A stretch of 64,000 bases of DNA from Fragum whitleyi (lineage: Eukaryota; Mollusca; Bivalvia; Cardiida; Cardiidae), in NCBI GenBank assembly GCA_948146395.1, contig OX411543.1:56039689-56103688 (forward strand). Reading direction: 5' to 3'. The translations under genes and the position numbers were made by a program. The notes beneath the pieces were generated by a model. That model made no database searches. It worked only from the letters and a program-made list of their open reading frames with translations, and was not told the DNA's origin. This document shows, in pieces, positions 12,483 through 23,937 of this stretch (positions are counted from its first letter, which is position 1; the number at the start of each line of letters is the position of its first letter).

Positions 12483-12745
12483 TACTCCAGCCAGGAAGTC
12501 AGCCAAACACCTTGAGCCAAGACCATTTACTTCTCCTAAGGGAATGAGGGTCAAAGTCTTGAAGTGGAAGGTTTTATAGCAAATATTGGATGTGCAGGGG
12601 GTTGCCTCTTTCAGGTCAGCTAAGGTACCGACTCTTTTAGAATTGCAGCAAAAGTACGACCTTAGAGATAAAGAGAGGGCGAATAAGTTGAGCAGTGCAC
12701 GGAGGTATATGCAGGAGAAGGACACAGCTAATTACATAGCCTAAC
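12483..12745 (+). pseudogene. SET repeat, copy C: pre-SET exon resumed after the TIR insertion
   Basis: 'TACTCCAGCCAGGAAGTCAGCC' continues directly from the broken end at 8530 once the duplicated TA is removed; copy B (5985-6004) shows the uninterrupted order. The block then follows the pre-SET exon through 'TGCAGGAGAAGGACACAGC' and ends soon after. The SET domain is absent here. Confidence 0.6.
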
Positions 12746-12942
12746 AGATTTATGAAAATTCATAAATAAATTGAATTTTAAGTATTAAGTTAAGCCATCT
12801 ATTTGTAACAAGATAATCATCTAAGGCCGAAATAAGTGACGTCACAATGAACGTTGCATAGCAATCACGCGCAAAATGACGCGCTTTACGAAAATATGTC
12901 CTAGAATTTTCACATTTTGTCTCATTTTTGCATTAAAGAAAT

Positions 12943-13106
12943 AGAATAATTGTTTGTTTTTCGAGTAAGATCGATTAATATTTCATTTCCCGAATAACAA
13001 AAGCTTTATTTTCACTCGTGGCTCTGCCACTCGTGAAAATATAGCTTTTGTTGTTCACCCAATGAAATATAAATCGATCTTACACTGAAACAAACGATTA
13101 TCCTCT
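12943..13106. mobile_element. 164-bp near-perfect foldback palindrome
   Basis: Two arms of about 75 bp meet at TCACTCGTGGCTCTGCCACTCGTGA. They contain AAGATCGAT/ATCGATCTT and ATTGTTTGTTT/AAACAAACGAT pairs, with a few small indels. It is a miniature inverted-repeat element; no target duplication could be fixed. Confidence 0.65.
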
Positions 13107-13439
13107 ATATATTTAGCCATATGGGGCCATTTTTGGATGATGCAACAGCCCATACCACCCAAGATATCAAGCAGATCAGGATATAACAAAGTTATCTAAA
13201 AGAGCATGTCTTAAGAATTATTTGTGTGAATGTTGGTTAATTTCTAACCAGTATTTTTAGACAATAAGATTTTTTTTATATTTCACCTGAAAGTGCCCTT
13301 TTATGGTGGCTCAACTGTTAAAGCCAGTAGTGCCCAAGTTATCAGCCTGACCCAGTGCTCTCAATAAGTGCCAATATCAGGAATTTTTGTAATTCCATGT
13401 TGGAATTTCAGGAACTTTTTACGAATTAAGGAAATTTTA

Positions 13440-13453
13440 CACCCCCCCCCCCA
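13440..13453 (+). repeat. Poly-C tract
   Basis: A run of about thirteen C lies in AT-rich surroundings. The flanks, 13331-13438 and 13455-13729, show nothing I recognise. Confidence 0.8.
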
Positions 13454-13738
13454 TTTTGGGGTGACATTTTGACTGTACATTTTTCATTTCTTGGTTTGCA
13501 AAGTTAACTTTCACAACAGTAAATTGTTTTGGCACAATAAATGTTCACATCGCGTATGGAACAAAAGATATGTCAGCGTAGTCTAAATTGCAAAGATACA
13601 TCAGACTAGGTTAAAGTTGGTTTCACTTTCTTTCGTTATAGGGGTTATGTAGGGAATATCAATTTAGAACTAAAAGCAGTTTTATTCCTCACTAGCCCCT
13701 GCAGCACTGTTCATAATTTCATTTTGCTTTTGTTATAT

Positions 13739-15175
13739 GATTGTAGGAAAAAAACCCACAGGGACAAAACCCCACAACCAAAATTTTATACAGTGGACAA
13801 AACCCCACACCATCCATTTTTGACAGTGGACAAAACCCCACACCATCCATTTTAGACAGTGGACAAAACCCCACACCATCCATTTTAGACAGTGGACAAA
13901 ACCCCACACCTCCATTATTATTAGAGTAGATAAAACCCCATAAATGTGGTTCATAATCGTCTTTCATATTGGGCATTTACACAAAATGACCCAACAACTA
14001 GTCTTCTTCAAAATGGCTCTTCAAAATACAGAATATTCAATCCTTCAAAAATATTCTGTACATACATTTGCAGGTGATTTCTTCCTTATTTACCTAACAT
14101 TAAACACATAAAGGTAATGTTTCAAATGCCATTTATTATCATGACTCAGATATTCATGTGATGTTATGGCCCGGTCATTTGCTCTACTACCATGTTGAAG
14201 ACTACACTCCTAGGTTGAAAAACTTTGCAACTTTTAGAGACGTGCACAGCGAGGAGGACAGGCCAACAATTTGATTTAACCCTTGCATTTTCACATTTGG
14301 TCTCATTCTGATTGATAGTTTTGCCATTAATTTAATATAATTGTGCATATCAAACCAATTAATGATGTGAAATAAAATGCTAATTATACCTAAAATGGTT
14401 ACTGTTATTATTTATAAGTATGATATTTGTCACATTTAAAAAAGATTATGGGTAATTAAAGCAAACATGACCATTTTCTTTGACTAACTTGACTAACTCA
14501 TTAATGATAATTTCACTTCTTTTCCCCATCTATTTGTGTCAATAATAACTACAAAGCACTGCAGAATTATAAAGTTTTAAATGGATGCGCAACAAAACAT
14601 AACATAACATAACATATACTTTATCTCACTAAAGTACAAACAAATTGTGCAATATTAGTTTGAAATGAAGTTTAGATGGTTGCATAGTTATATTCAAAGA
14701 TGAAGTTTTCAAATTATTCTTTCTCATGCTGTTCATTGTAGTCCAGCAGTATAATCTTTTAGATGCAGACTACATCATATGCTTTTTGTTTGAAAAAGAG
14801 TTTAGATTTAGCAAGGAAAAAGTTGAATGATCAGCATTTATTACAAAATTACTTAGAACATTTTAAAATGATGAATACAAAATATTTACATAGAGTTTTT
14901 TCTTGGTCTAAGAATGTTAGCATGATAGAAAACTTCAGTAATTTAATGATATAGAATTTAAATAAAAGATATCAGGCTAAAATAATTGCAATGTTCATGA
15001 ATATGTTACATGCATTTAAGAACATTTTAGGCAGGAATGAGGTCTTGTTCACTGTTTCCCCAAAAATGAAGTGTGGGGTTTTGTCCACTATGAAAAATGG
15101 ATGGTGTGGGGTTTTGTCCACTATATAAAATTTTGGTTGTGGGGTTTTGTCCCTGTGGGGTTTTGTCTGTATACC
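13739..15175. mobile_element. Foldback element with 33-bp tandem repeats in its arms, 9-bp target duplication
   Basis: TTGTTATAT is duplicated exactly at 13730-13738 and 15176-15184. The left arm (to about 13950) has four to five 33-bp units built on 'GGACAAAACCCCACACCATC'. The right arm (from about 15068) carries two inverted units. Outermost bases are GATTGTAGG on the left and, inverted on the right, GGTATACAG. The interior is AT-rich and includes a short AACAT microsatellite at 14598-14620. Open frames over the arms, with repeated 'VGFCPLSKMDG', only reflect the repeat unit. Confidence 0.8.
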
Positions 15176-15831
15176 TTGTTATATACGTGCTAGACTTAAA
15201 TGTGAAAAAGAAAGGTTTGAGCTCAGTTCATACATTTGACACTGAATGCAAATGCTATGTCCTGCTTACTTTTAAAGAATGGCTGAAGCTACCGAAAATA
15301 AAAAATTATTTCAGTAAAAATATTATCAAATCTTTTTTGTATGTATGCATGCCTAACTTTGTAGAAAGGGTTTTCGATGGGCCAGAGACCCCTCGGGGAT
15401 CAAAGAGCAGTAAACTACGACAGTAGCAGTCATAAGTTACAACACATGTATTAAATAAACATCGAACTGTTGATAATGAAGCTCTGCACATGGCATATGA
15501 ACTTACGTAATCTTAATTGATTTCTATCAAATATTAAAAATGGAGATGGATGAAGCAAAATTCTATTAAAGGGATTTTAGTGTTTCGATAATACTAGAAT
15601 TTGGATAATATGATGGATTTGTATGAGGTTAGTGTAAAACCAAAATCTGAACAGATAAGAACAGAATCTTTATTTAATTATTCAACTTGAACATTTATGG
15701 TTAAATCTCAAGATACATATAATATTAAATGTATAATTATTGGCGATTTAAAAAAAAGTAGAAAAATCTTTACGGAAATAGTGAGTACATTTTTACATGT
15801 ACTTAAAAGCCAATTGTGATATAAGAATATA

Positions 15832-16534
15832 CAGTCAACTCCCGTTTTAACGACACTCAATACAACGACATTTTCACTTAACAACACAAATTTGTGAGGA
15901 ACGGATTTGCACAGTGCATTTTTCATTCGTTTTAACGGAATTCTCGTTTTCCGACACCGACATTGATTTTCAGGGAACGAAAGTGCATATTCCCTATATA
16001 AGCTTGTTCATTACAACGACACAAAAAATTTGGTTATGGTGGTTAATTACACAGAACTATATGCATGATAGATAAATACTTAAAATTAGTTGATAATAAA
16101 CAAGTCGTAACTTTGAAATGTGTGAAAATGTTTGACATGCAAACAATGACAATGTTTAATTAGCACCTTTAACACATTCATCCTCACACTTTATAGAAAT
16201 TAGGTCTACATTTGTTTGTAAAGCTTTAATCTATTTTCCTACACAGAAAAAAATAGTTTTAAGATCATCGCATTGAAATTTTGATAGAAATACATATGCC
16301 AAATAAAATATCAAAAGATTGGTTCAATTAAGATATTCAAATTATCAATAATAAAACTGAAAAAAAAATTCTGTTAGTATTTACTATGAACTATACATCA
16401 TATATTATATCATGAATGCTGTTTTTCGACAATTCTGCATTTATTGACGTAGTGTTCATTCAATACACCGACATTTTCGTTACAACGACATATTTTCTGG
16501 GAACAAATGTGGTCATTGTAACGAGAGTTGACTG
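15832..16534. mobile_element. Short TA-flanked TIR element (CAGTCAACTC)
   Basis: It begins CAGTCAACTCCCGTT and ends GAGAGTTGACTG, with TA duplicated at 15830-15831 and 16535-16536. Many 'AACGACA' phrases recur inside. It is the compact relative of 8531-12482 and is non-coding. Confidence 0.75.
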
Positions 16535-17038
16535 TATATTTATTTGCATCATTAAGACATGAAATAACATCTGCTTGGAATTATTTTGACAATTTTGGAA
16601 TGACACCTAAATGTCTATGTCTTTAATTTCCACACTTTAATAAATAAATATCTGTATAGAATTGAAATTTGATCGCCTTTCATTTTTGTCGTGTGGTTTA
16701 TAGCTAATCATGCAGTGTGTTCGTTTTGTTACAAGCAATTATGCCATGAATAGTCAATATGAAAGAAATTCACACAAACAATCAAAGCAAAGTAATTTTT
16801 TTTTGTCAAATAATTTTCTTTACGGACATCAGTCACCAGCACTTCAGATGTTCATCAAGTAGAAAAAAAACAATTTGTAATATATTTCACCTACCAAATC
16901 AAAAGTCCCCTTTCTTCATTTTTTTTCCTCAGGGACTCTCAATATTCATGTATACCCCCATGTTTTTTCTTTATCAAATAACATTTCCAAAGTCAAATTT
17001 AATTTCTAGGGACAGTAAAAGTATTGGTTTAAAATAAA

Positions 17039-17589
17039 ACTAGAACTGTTGCAGAGCGGACTAATACCCCCCACAAGCACTTTGTCAGAATGCAAGTGCT
17101 ATTAGTGCAGGATGAGTTTGTAACTAATATTGAGGTCATATGTAGCATTTGCATGAAGTTTCATGATTCTAGGTCGCTTGGTTTTTTAGTTAAGAGTTCA
17201 GAAATGAAAATTGAACAAAAGTTGACTGTGACCTTGACCTTTGACCTATATGACCCAAAAACAATAGGGCACTTCCTTGGATCATAAGCAACATTTGCAT
17301 AAAGTTTCATGCTTGTAGGTCACTTGGTTCTCGAGTTAGAGTCCGGAAACGAAAATTGAACTAAAATTTACCGTGACCTTGACCTTTGACCTATGTAATC
17401 CAAAAACAATAGGGCACTTCCTTGGGTCATAAGGAATATTTGTATAAAGTTTCATGATTGTAGGCCACTTGGTTCTTGAGTTAGAGTCCGAACACGAAAA
17501 GGTCTACGGACGGACAGATGGACAGACAGACAACCAGACATGGTGAAACCAATATAGACCCCTCTACTTCGTAGATGGGGGGTATAATG
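17039..17589 (+). mobile_element. Satellite-type element (ACTAGAACTGTTGCAGAGCG ... GGGGGGTATAATG)
   Basis: TAATACCCCCCA and TGGGGGGTATAAT are inverse at the two ends. Three monomers of about 150 bp repeat 'TGACCTTGACCTTTGACCTA'. The 3' hairpin is CTAC-TTC-GTAG. Confidence 0.6.
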
Positions 17590-17972
17590 AAAGTTCGATA
17601 ATCTAATCCATAGAATGTTAAATTGACTGAATAATCATGATATACTTCAATGAAATTAAGTAGGGTAATTCTTCTTAATGTCTTCTAATTTACAATGAAA
17701 CAGAGTTTTATTTACTAAAAATATAGTTTGCATATTCTATTGAATTTAAACTAACTTAAAAATTTTGTGGCCTGGTAATGGGTTAATCCACGGACCCTTC
17801 ATATACAGTATTGAGTGCCCCTGTTTAATCCTAACCAGAATGAAATTTTTTCTCAGTCATTTTGAATCAGATATTTGCTACCCGTAAATAGACTGGTGAC
17901 CGTCTCCTTGTTCAAATACACTAGAGAGTAGTCGGGCCCTATAACTTATAACTTTATTTCTGTATTTTCAGA

Positions 17973-18200
17973 AAGCATAATAGGCGACAGTCTATTACTG
18001 CTTGGGTTACACATGACTTGTAATGTGTATGCTGAAGTTGAATATCGACTTTTTGCACATGTGGACTTACTTTCAAACCTTTTACTAGTTAAATTCATAA
18101 AAACGCCTGGGATCAAATTACAGGATGTTTTTCTTGAATCTTGGACATTTTTTACGTCAGGGTCTGATTTTCCGGACATTATTTCTGATATTCTGGATGT
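17973..18200 (+). CDS. Possible orphan exon of an unrecognised protein
   Basis: After a good acceptor-like 'TTTATTTCTGTATTTTCAG' at 17972, an open frame in the +3 phase reads 'IIGDSLLLLGLHMTCNVYAE' and later 'TSGSDFPDIISDILD'. The composition, mixed hydrophobic and polar with Trp, Cys and Gly, looks more protein-like than other frames in this AT-rich area. The frame stays open to 18276 but enters repeat sequence after about 18230. No partner exon was found nearby and I do not recognise the family. It could be a broken gene fragment, an exon of a gene with long introns, or chance. Confidence 0.3.
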
Positions 18201-18299
18201 ATATTACATTGATGTCACCTTATTGAGAGCACCGCTGAACAGGATTAAAAGAAGGAATCTGAAAAAGCATGCCTAGGCATCATTTCTGTGAAATTCTGT

Positions 18300-18597
18300 T
18301 GAATTCTGACCAGTAGCTTCAAAGAACATTTTTTTATATTTCACCATGAGGAACCCTTTTTTGGTTACTCTGCCCATAGTGAACAAGTTATCAGACCAAT
18401 TAAGATTTAAAGATTGAATCTGAAAGAGCATGTCCTTATTGTCCTTGGCATCATACCAATGAAATTTGGTTGAATTCTGACTAGTAGCTTCAGAGACGAT
18501 AATTTAAAGAAAATTCAACAGACGCACAAAAACACTCATCACGGACACCAAGCCATAACAACAGCTCGGCTGGACTTTGTCCAGGAGCTTAAAATCA
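18300..18597 (+). mobile_element. 3' end of a satellite-type element
   Basis: Two divergent monomers ('GAATCTGAAAGAGCATGTCC') lead to CTGGAC-TTT-GTCCAG and GGAGCTTAAAA. Related sequence lies at about 13110-13330. Confidence 0.5.
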
Positions 18598-18713
18598 AAC
18601 AGGAGGACACATGAGCTTAATTTTTAAACAAGGCATCTGTGTGAAAAGTTCAAATCACCAATTTTGTGAACATTTCTTAGCCTAATTTCTTAGCCTTTCA
18701 GAAGACTAAAAAA

Positions 18714-20480
18714 ACTAGAAAGCCATGAATGGCTTGAGTTGCTCCACAGACTTGAATTTCTTGTAATTGCAAATTAAAGTTTTAACTAGATTTTTCAATA
18801 TTTTTGGTTCTTAGAGCAAACACAAATTTAAAAGCAGGAAAGTGGTCAAAGTAAAAGAAAGCAAATGCTTGACTGACTAATTCTTTAAGTAATTGATGGA
18901 TATTATAGTGATAATAATCATGATGGACATTGGAGTAATAATAAAGTCGAAAAATACAATTTTGTAAAACTCAAGGGAACATAAAACTAGAGGACAGATG
19001 GTCCTTAATCGCTCATTTGAACTTAGATAGCTAGAAAATCACACTGTTGTCAAATAAAGATGCGAGATCAATGTCAAGCTGAAAATTGCTCTTGTGATCT
19101 TATTAGTCTTTAATAATCAATATATGTGGCTGTAACAGTGAAAAGGATGTTTAAGACAACTGCAATTTTGTCAAAGTCAAGTGAACATAATTCAATTAAG
19201 TAAATAAGTGTTTTTAAAGCCCCTGTCTGTGTTCGTGAAAATTTCCGTTACGCAAGATAATGATCTTGGACAACTTTGTACATGAAAACTAGACTTTAAT
19301 TCCCAAAGATACGCTTGAATTTGTCATTCCAATATTCAGTAATGCAAATGATGATGATGGGATGATCTAAATACAGACTTAACTTGATGAATATTTATGA
19401 TCCGCAACATTTCGGACTACAATTTGAATATCGCTCCTTTACCGCTCCTGCACATGGGCATGCTTCTAGTGACCAAAATCTCATTTACATATTTTACCTA
19501 TACGGCAGATTATGCGTTTCACAAAAAAGTCGCCTTTAGTAGATTGATTTGTATTTTTATGTAACTCATCATTCATTAGACTAAATCAAGTAAAAAATAT
19601 TCAAGGAATATTTACAAAAGAGCAGTTATTTTACTCTAAACACAGACTGGGACTTTAAGTGTCACATACTGAAAAATTTCTGCATGTAAAAATTCATGAT
19701 TGATGAATAAAATATAGAAATTAGACCTTCTGCCTGTTAAATACATATTTTCTATCCAATTTCAATAATTTTGTGCAGCCTGATAATGGGCCATTACATT
19801 ACAGTAAAATTTGGTTGATATCCATCAGTAATATTCCGAGAAAATGATTTTCAAAGTTTCCACATAAAGAGAAATGACTTCCGCCCATAAAATACATATT
19901 TTTCATCTGAGCACAATAATTTTTGGTGAACTGATAAAGGCTCACTCAAGGATCATTCCAGTGAAATTTGGTTGATATCCATTAATTAGATTCTGAGAAA
20001 AATGATTTTCTAAGTTTCTACTATACAACATTTAAAGAAATGACCTCCACCCATTAAATACATATTTTTCATCTGATCCCAATAATTTTTTGCAGACTGA
20101 TAAAGGGTCACCTAAGGATCATTCATGTACAATTTGATTGGTATCCATCAATTAGAATCTGAGAAAAGTCACTATTTACCATATTTGGAAATAAGCCACA
20201 CCCATTAAATCCATGTTTTTCAATGGATCAAAATTTCTTGAACAACTTTGAAAGAGGGCCACTCAAGGATCATTCCTATGAAAATTGGTTGAAATTCATC
20301 CAGTAGTTTCTGAGGAGAAGAACCAATTTTTATAGGAATGATCCTTGGGTGGCCCTCTTTCAAAGAAAAAGTTTACGACCGGATGCAAATGCACATACGG
20401 ATGGACAGACAGACAGACGCACAACAGACATAGCGCCATGACAATAGCTCCAGTGGCCTTTAGCCAGTGAAGCTTGAAAA
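18714..20480 (+). mobile_element. Second copy of the ACTAGAAAGCCATG element with a foreign interior
   Basis: The first 110 bp and the last 790 bp match 369-1754, including monomers at 19690-20160. About 18830-19680 is unrelated and contains another 5' end-like motif, AACTAGAGGACAGATGGTCC, at 18986, probably a nested and truncated element. Confidence 0.5.
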
Positions 20481-21045
20481 AACCAATTAGGTACCCAGTT
20501 TCAGAATGTTAAATCAGTGTATTTTTATCGGTGTATAGGAAATTAAAATTACTTTGTAACCATGGCCCTGTTAAGGCTACATCATTACCTTAAATATTGT
20601 TGATTCTTAAACTACAGCTCCTTGAGCAGCTGATTTGCTCCACAGGCCTAAATCTACTGATATGATTAGATAAGAGTTTAGTTATAACATTATTTTAATT
20701 TTAGCTATTTTGTTTTTCGATTTTGAATTTATGAAAAAATATAATAATGAAATTACAATCTTGATATGATTAGATGAGAGTTTTAAGTGTTTTTAAGTTT
20801 CCACCTTTCCTTTCTCTAGAAGAATGATACCGTAATTCATCCATATATTCAGGCATTCGAACGATTTGGACACCATTCATTATTACATGAAATAACTCTT
20901 TATGTGCCTCTTATTTTAGACAAACATTGTTGGGAATTAATCTATGATATCAGACACAGATTCTTTGGCCTAAAAGTATAGAAGCAACAATTAATGAGAC
21001 CATTAATGGCAATAATCTAGGTAAGTGTCAACTGGTATATAGGCT

Positions 21046-22036
21046 GAATGTAGGTAAAAATGCCAGAGGTAAAAATGCCATGGGTAAAAATGTCAGAGGT
21101 AAAAATGCCATGGGTAATAATGCCAGAGGTAAAATGGTAAAAATGTCATAGGTAATAATGCCATAGGTAAAAATGCCAGAATATATGAAAACTTTATGAT
21201 GATTTGATAACATTAGGAGTATTTTTTATTCTATGAAAACCTAGTTGATTTCTTAAGTTGTCATAAAGTCTCTTTTGGAAAAATAAAATGACTATATTTA
21301 TTTATGTAATAGTATAATTGAAAAGAAAAATATATGATAATATTTGTCAAATATAAGTGAAATAAGTTATATTACACGATCTTAATCAGTTCCATATTTC
21401 ATTTGAATTTCTACTTTGAAAAATACAACTAATTAAATTGAGTACACATTTGGTATAAGAGCAAGATTTTGGGAATTGTTTTAAAAAATGTGCCAGATTT
21501 ACCAAAATGTTACTAAGAAAAGTGTGAAATATCACACTAATGTGTTAAATTTACCTTAAACAGTATCCTACCTTAATCACATATTATACTAAAGTAAATT
21601 GAAAATTAATCTATATCATATATGTGAATAAATAAATATATAGACATTGTTCATTTCTGCTATTTCTTATAATTTATTTATCTATTTTCAGGTTAATGAT
21701 CATATATACACAAGCTTTGTCATTTATTTACAAGCCACTAATTTGTATACCCTTTTGCGTAATTCAATATCAAAGTCTTGGAAAAATAAATAATGAAATT
21801 GAACAATTCATTAAACGGTTTTTGTAACAATTCCTTTTGTGCATGAAAATAGAATTATTTTTCTATTTACTAAAGTCTACAAATAAAAGATATAATATAC
21901 CTCTGGCATTTTTACCTATGGCATTATTACCTATGACATTTTTACCATTTTAGCTCTGGCATTATTACCTGTGGCATTTTTACCTCTGACATTTTTACCT
22001 ATGGCATTTTTACCTCTGGCATTTTTACCGCACACC
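21046..22036. mobile_element. Foldback element with ~15-bp tandem repeats in its arms, 9-bp target duplication
   Basis: ATATAGGCT is duplicated exactly at 21037-21045 and 22037-22045. The left arm (21051-21183) consists of about nine units near 'AGGTAAAAATGCCAG'; the right arm (21898-22030) carries the inverted units. The outermost bases, GAATGTAGG and (inverted) GGTGTGCGG, resemble the ends of the element at 13739-15175 although the arm repeats differ. The interior is AT-rich and non-coding. Confidence 0.8.
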
Positions 22037-22429
22037 ATATAGGCTTATTACATGGTGACTGAGAAGAGACACGCATTTCAACAGTTAATCAATTACCCCA
22101 AAGCGACACGATTAAAATTTCTCACTTATTATTCTCTAAGCCTTTATGCTTTCAAGATTGGCATTATGTTCAAACAATGACTTCAGTATGTCAGGTGGAA
22201 TTAAACTTGTTTAAATTCATAAATAAATAATGTGAGTGCTGGAAGCTATCTGAGACAAACTGAAACAATAAAATGTTAACAGCAGTCTGTTGTTATTACA
22301 CCATTTTCATTTTACAATTGGCGACAAAATAATGATTTGACTGGATAATTTTTATCTGAAATATTAGAATCTTTTTATTCAAATATACAAAAGATTTGTG
22401 CATTTTTTAACCAAAGAAAGACAAAAGCT

Positions 22430-23230
22430 TTGCAGAGCGGCGCATATACGCCCGAAGGGGCTTGTCAGTAAGGTGACCTTGAATGATATATAAAAATATT
22501 GCAAACAGAGGGACAGTCAACTGGGTCTATAACACATTATGACCCTTTGAGAGTAAATTGAAAATGGTTTTATGCACAAGTATACACCAAACAGAGTAAA
22601 TTTGGCAAGTTTCAGATCATTCCAATTCAAAGTGTAAGAGGACTTTCTCACAAAAGATAAATAGGGAATTTCAATCAATTCAAGTCATTGTGTCAAATTT
22701 CAGTTCATTCCCATTTAAAATGTAGGAGAAAGTGAGCTCACTACAACTTTTGCTTTTGTTCAATTCAAGGGCAGATATTTCAGGATAACTCATGAATGAC
22801 AGGAGAGATTTGAATTTCAAAAGTCTAATGAACAACTAGACTTCATAGGGAGTGATTATGCAGAGTTTCAGCCTATTCCCATTGTTAGTTTAGGAGAAGG
22901 TGCACAAAACATTAACAGTGATATCATTCAATTCAAGGGCAGATAAATCAGGAGTTACTGTACATATCAAATAAATTTTAATCCTAAGCACAACTTGACA
23001 TCCTACAAAGTCATTTTGGCAAGTTTTCTTTCATTACCAATCAAAATGTAGGAGAAAGTGATCTCACAAGATTTTTTTTTTTTCAATTCAAGGGCAGATA
23101 ATTCAGCATAACTTGAGAATGACTGGAGCGATATGAATTTCAAAAGTCTTATGAACAACTCGACATCATGCCTCCACTGCCCCTTCTCTCTCCTCTCCCC
23201 TTCTCTACCCCCATGTCTATGTCCCAATAA
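22430..23230 (+). mobile_element. Satellite-type element beginning near AAAGCTTTGCAGAGCGGCGC
   Basis: Monomers share 'AATGTAGGAGAAAGTGATCTC' style phrases and 'TTCAATTCAAGGGCAGATA'. The 3' end is unclear; a CCCCTTCTCT run is at 23175-23210. Fragments of the 369-1754 family follow to about 23530, and another short-unit repeat ('GAAATTTCCTGGTAATTTTC') to 23830. Confidence 0.45.
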
Positions 23231-23937
23231 GGGCCATCCAAGGGTTCCTTAAGTGAAATTTTGCTGACATTCATCAGTTAGGGTCTGTGAAAATATTTTC
23301 AAAGTTTCAACTATATAACATACAGAGAAATGACCTCTGACCATAAAAGACGTTTTTTATCTGTTCACAGACTAATAAACTAGACTAATAAAGGGTCCCA
23401 AAAGGATCTTTTCAAAATCATTTTTTTTAGACTTGTAAAGGGTTACTAAATGAACATTCTAGTACAGCTTTGTTGATATCCATAAAAAATGATTTTCAAA
23501 GTTTGCATGAAATAATATATAGAAAAAAAATCTGGAAATTTCCTTGTAATTTTCTACCAAAAATCAGCTCATTATCTCCAAGGATTAAGAAAAGAGGTCT
23601 GGAAAACTGAAATTTCCTAGTTATTTGCTAAGTCAAGCATCCGTATCTTCCACAAAAATCAATGGACAAAAACCAAATTCGAACTTGATCTGTAACTCAT
23701 TGATGGGGACTCTCATACCAAAAATAAGCTCAATATCTCCAAGGGTTAGGAAAAAAAGTCTGGAAATGTGAAATTTCCTGGTAATTTTCTACGTCCAGCA
23801 TCCAGCTTTTGCCGGTAGGAGACTAATAACCTAGCCATTCAGTAATACAGCAAAAATCGGGGTTTCAGTTACCCTGTAGCTTTGAAGCTTGAAAATAATA
23901 AATGACATGATCTAATATATATCAGTCTGATTTAGAA

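Noticed and set aside
13790..13950. CRISPR-like direct repeats
   Set aside because: The units are head-to-tail without unique spacers, have an inverted counterpart at 15068-15170, and the DNA is eukaryotic.
13719..13976. Repeated 'VGFCPLSKMDG' protein on the minus strand
   Set aside because: The repetition comes from the 33-bp arm units of the foldback element; two frames are open for the same reason.
17090..17287. 65-codon open frame
   Set aside because: It lies in satellite monomers with 'TGACCTTGACCTTTGACC' words of a mobile element.
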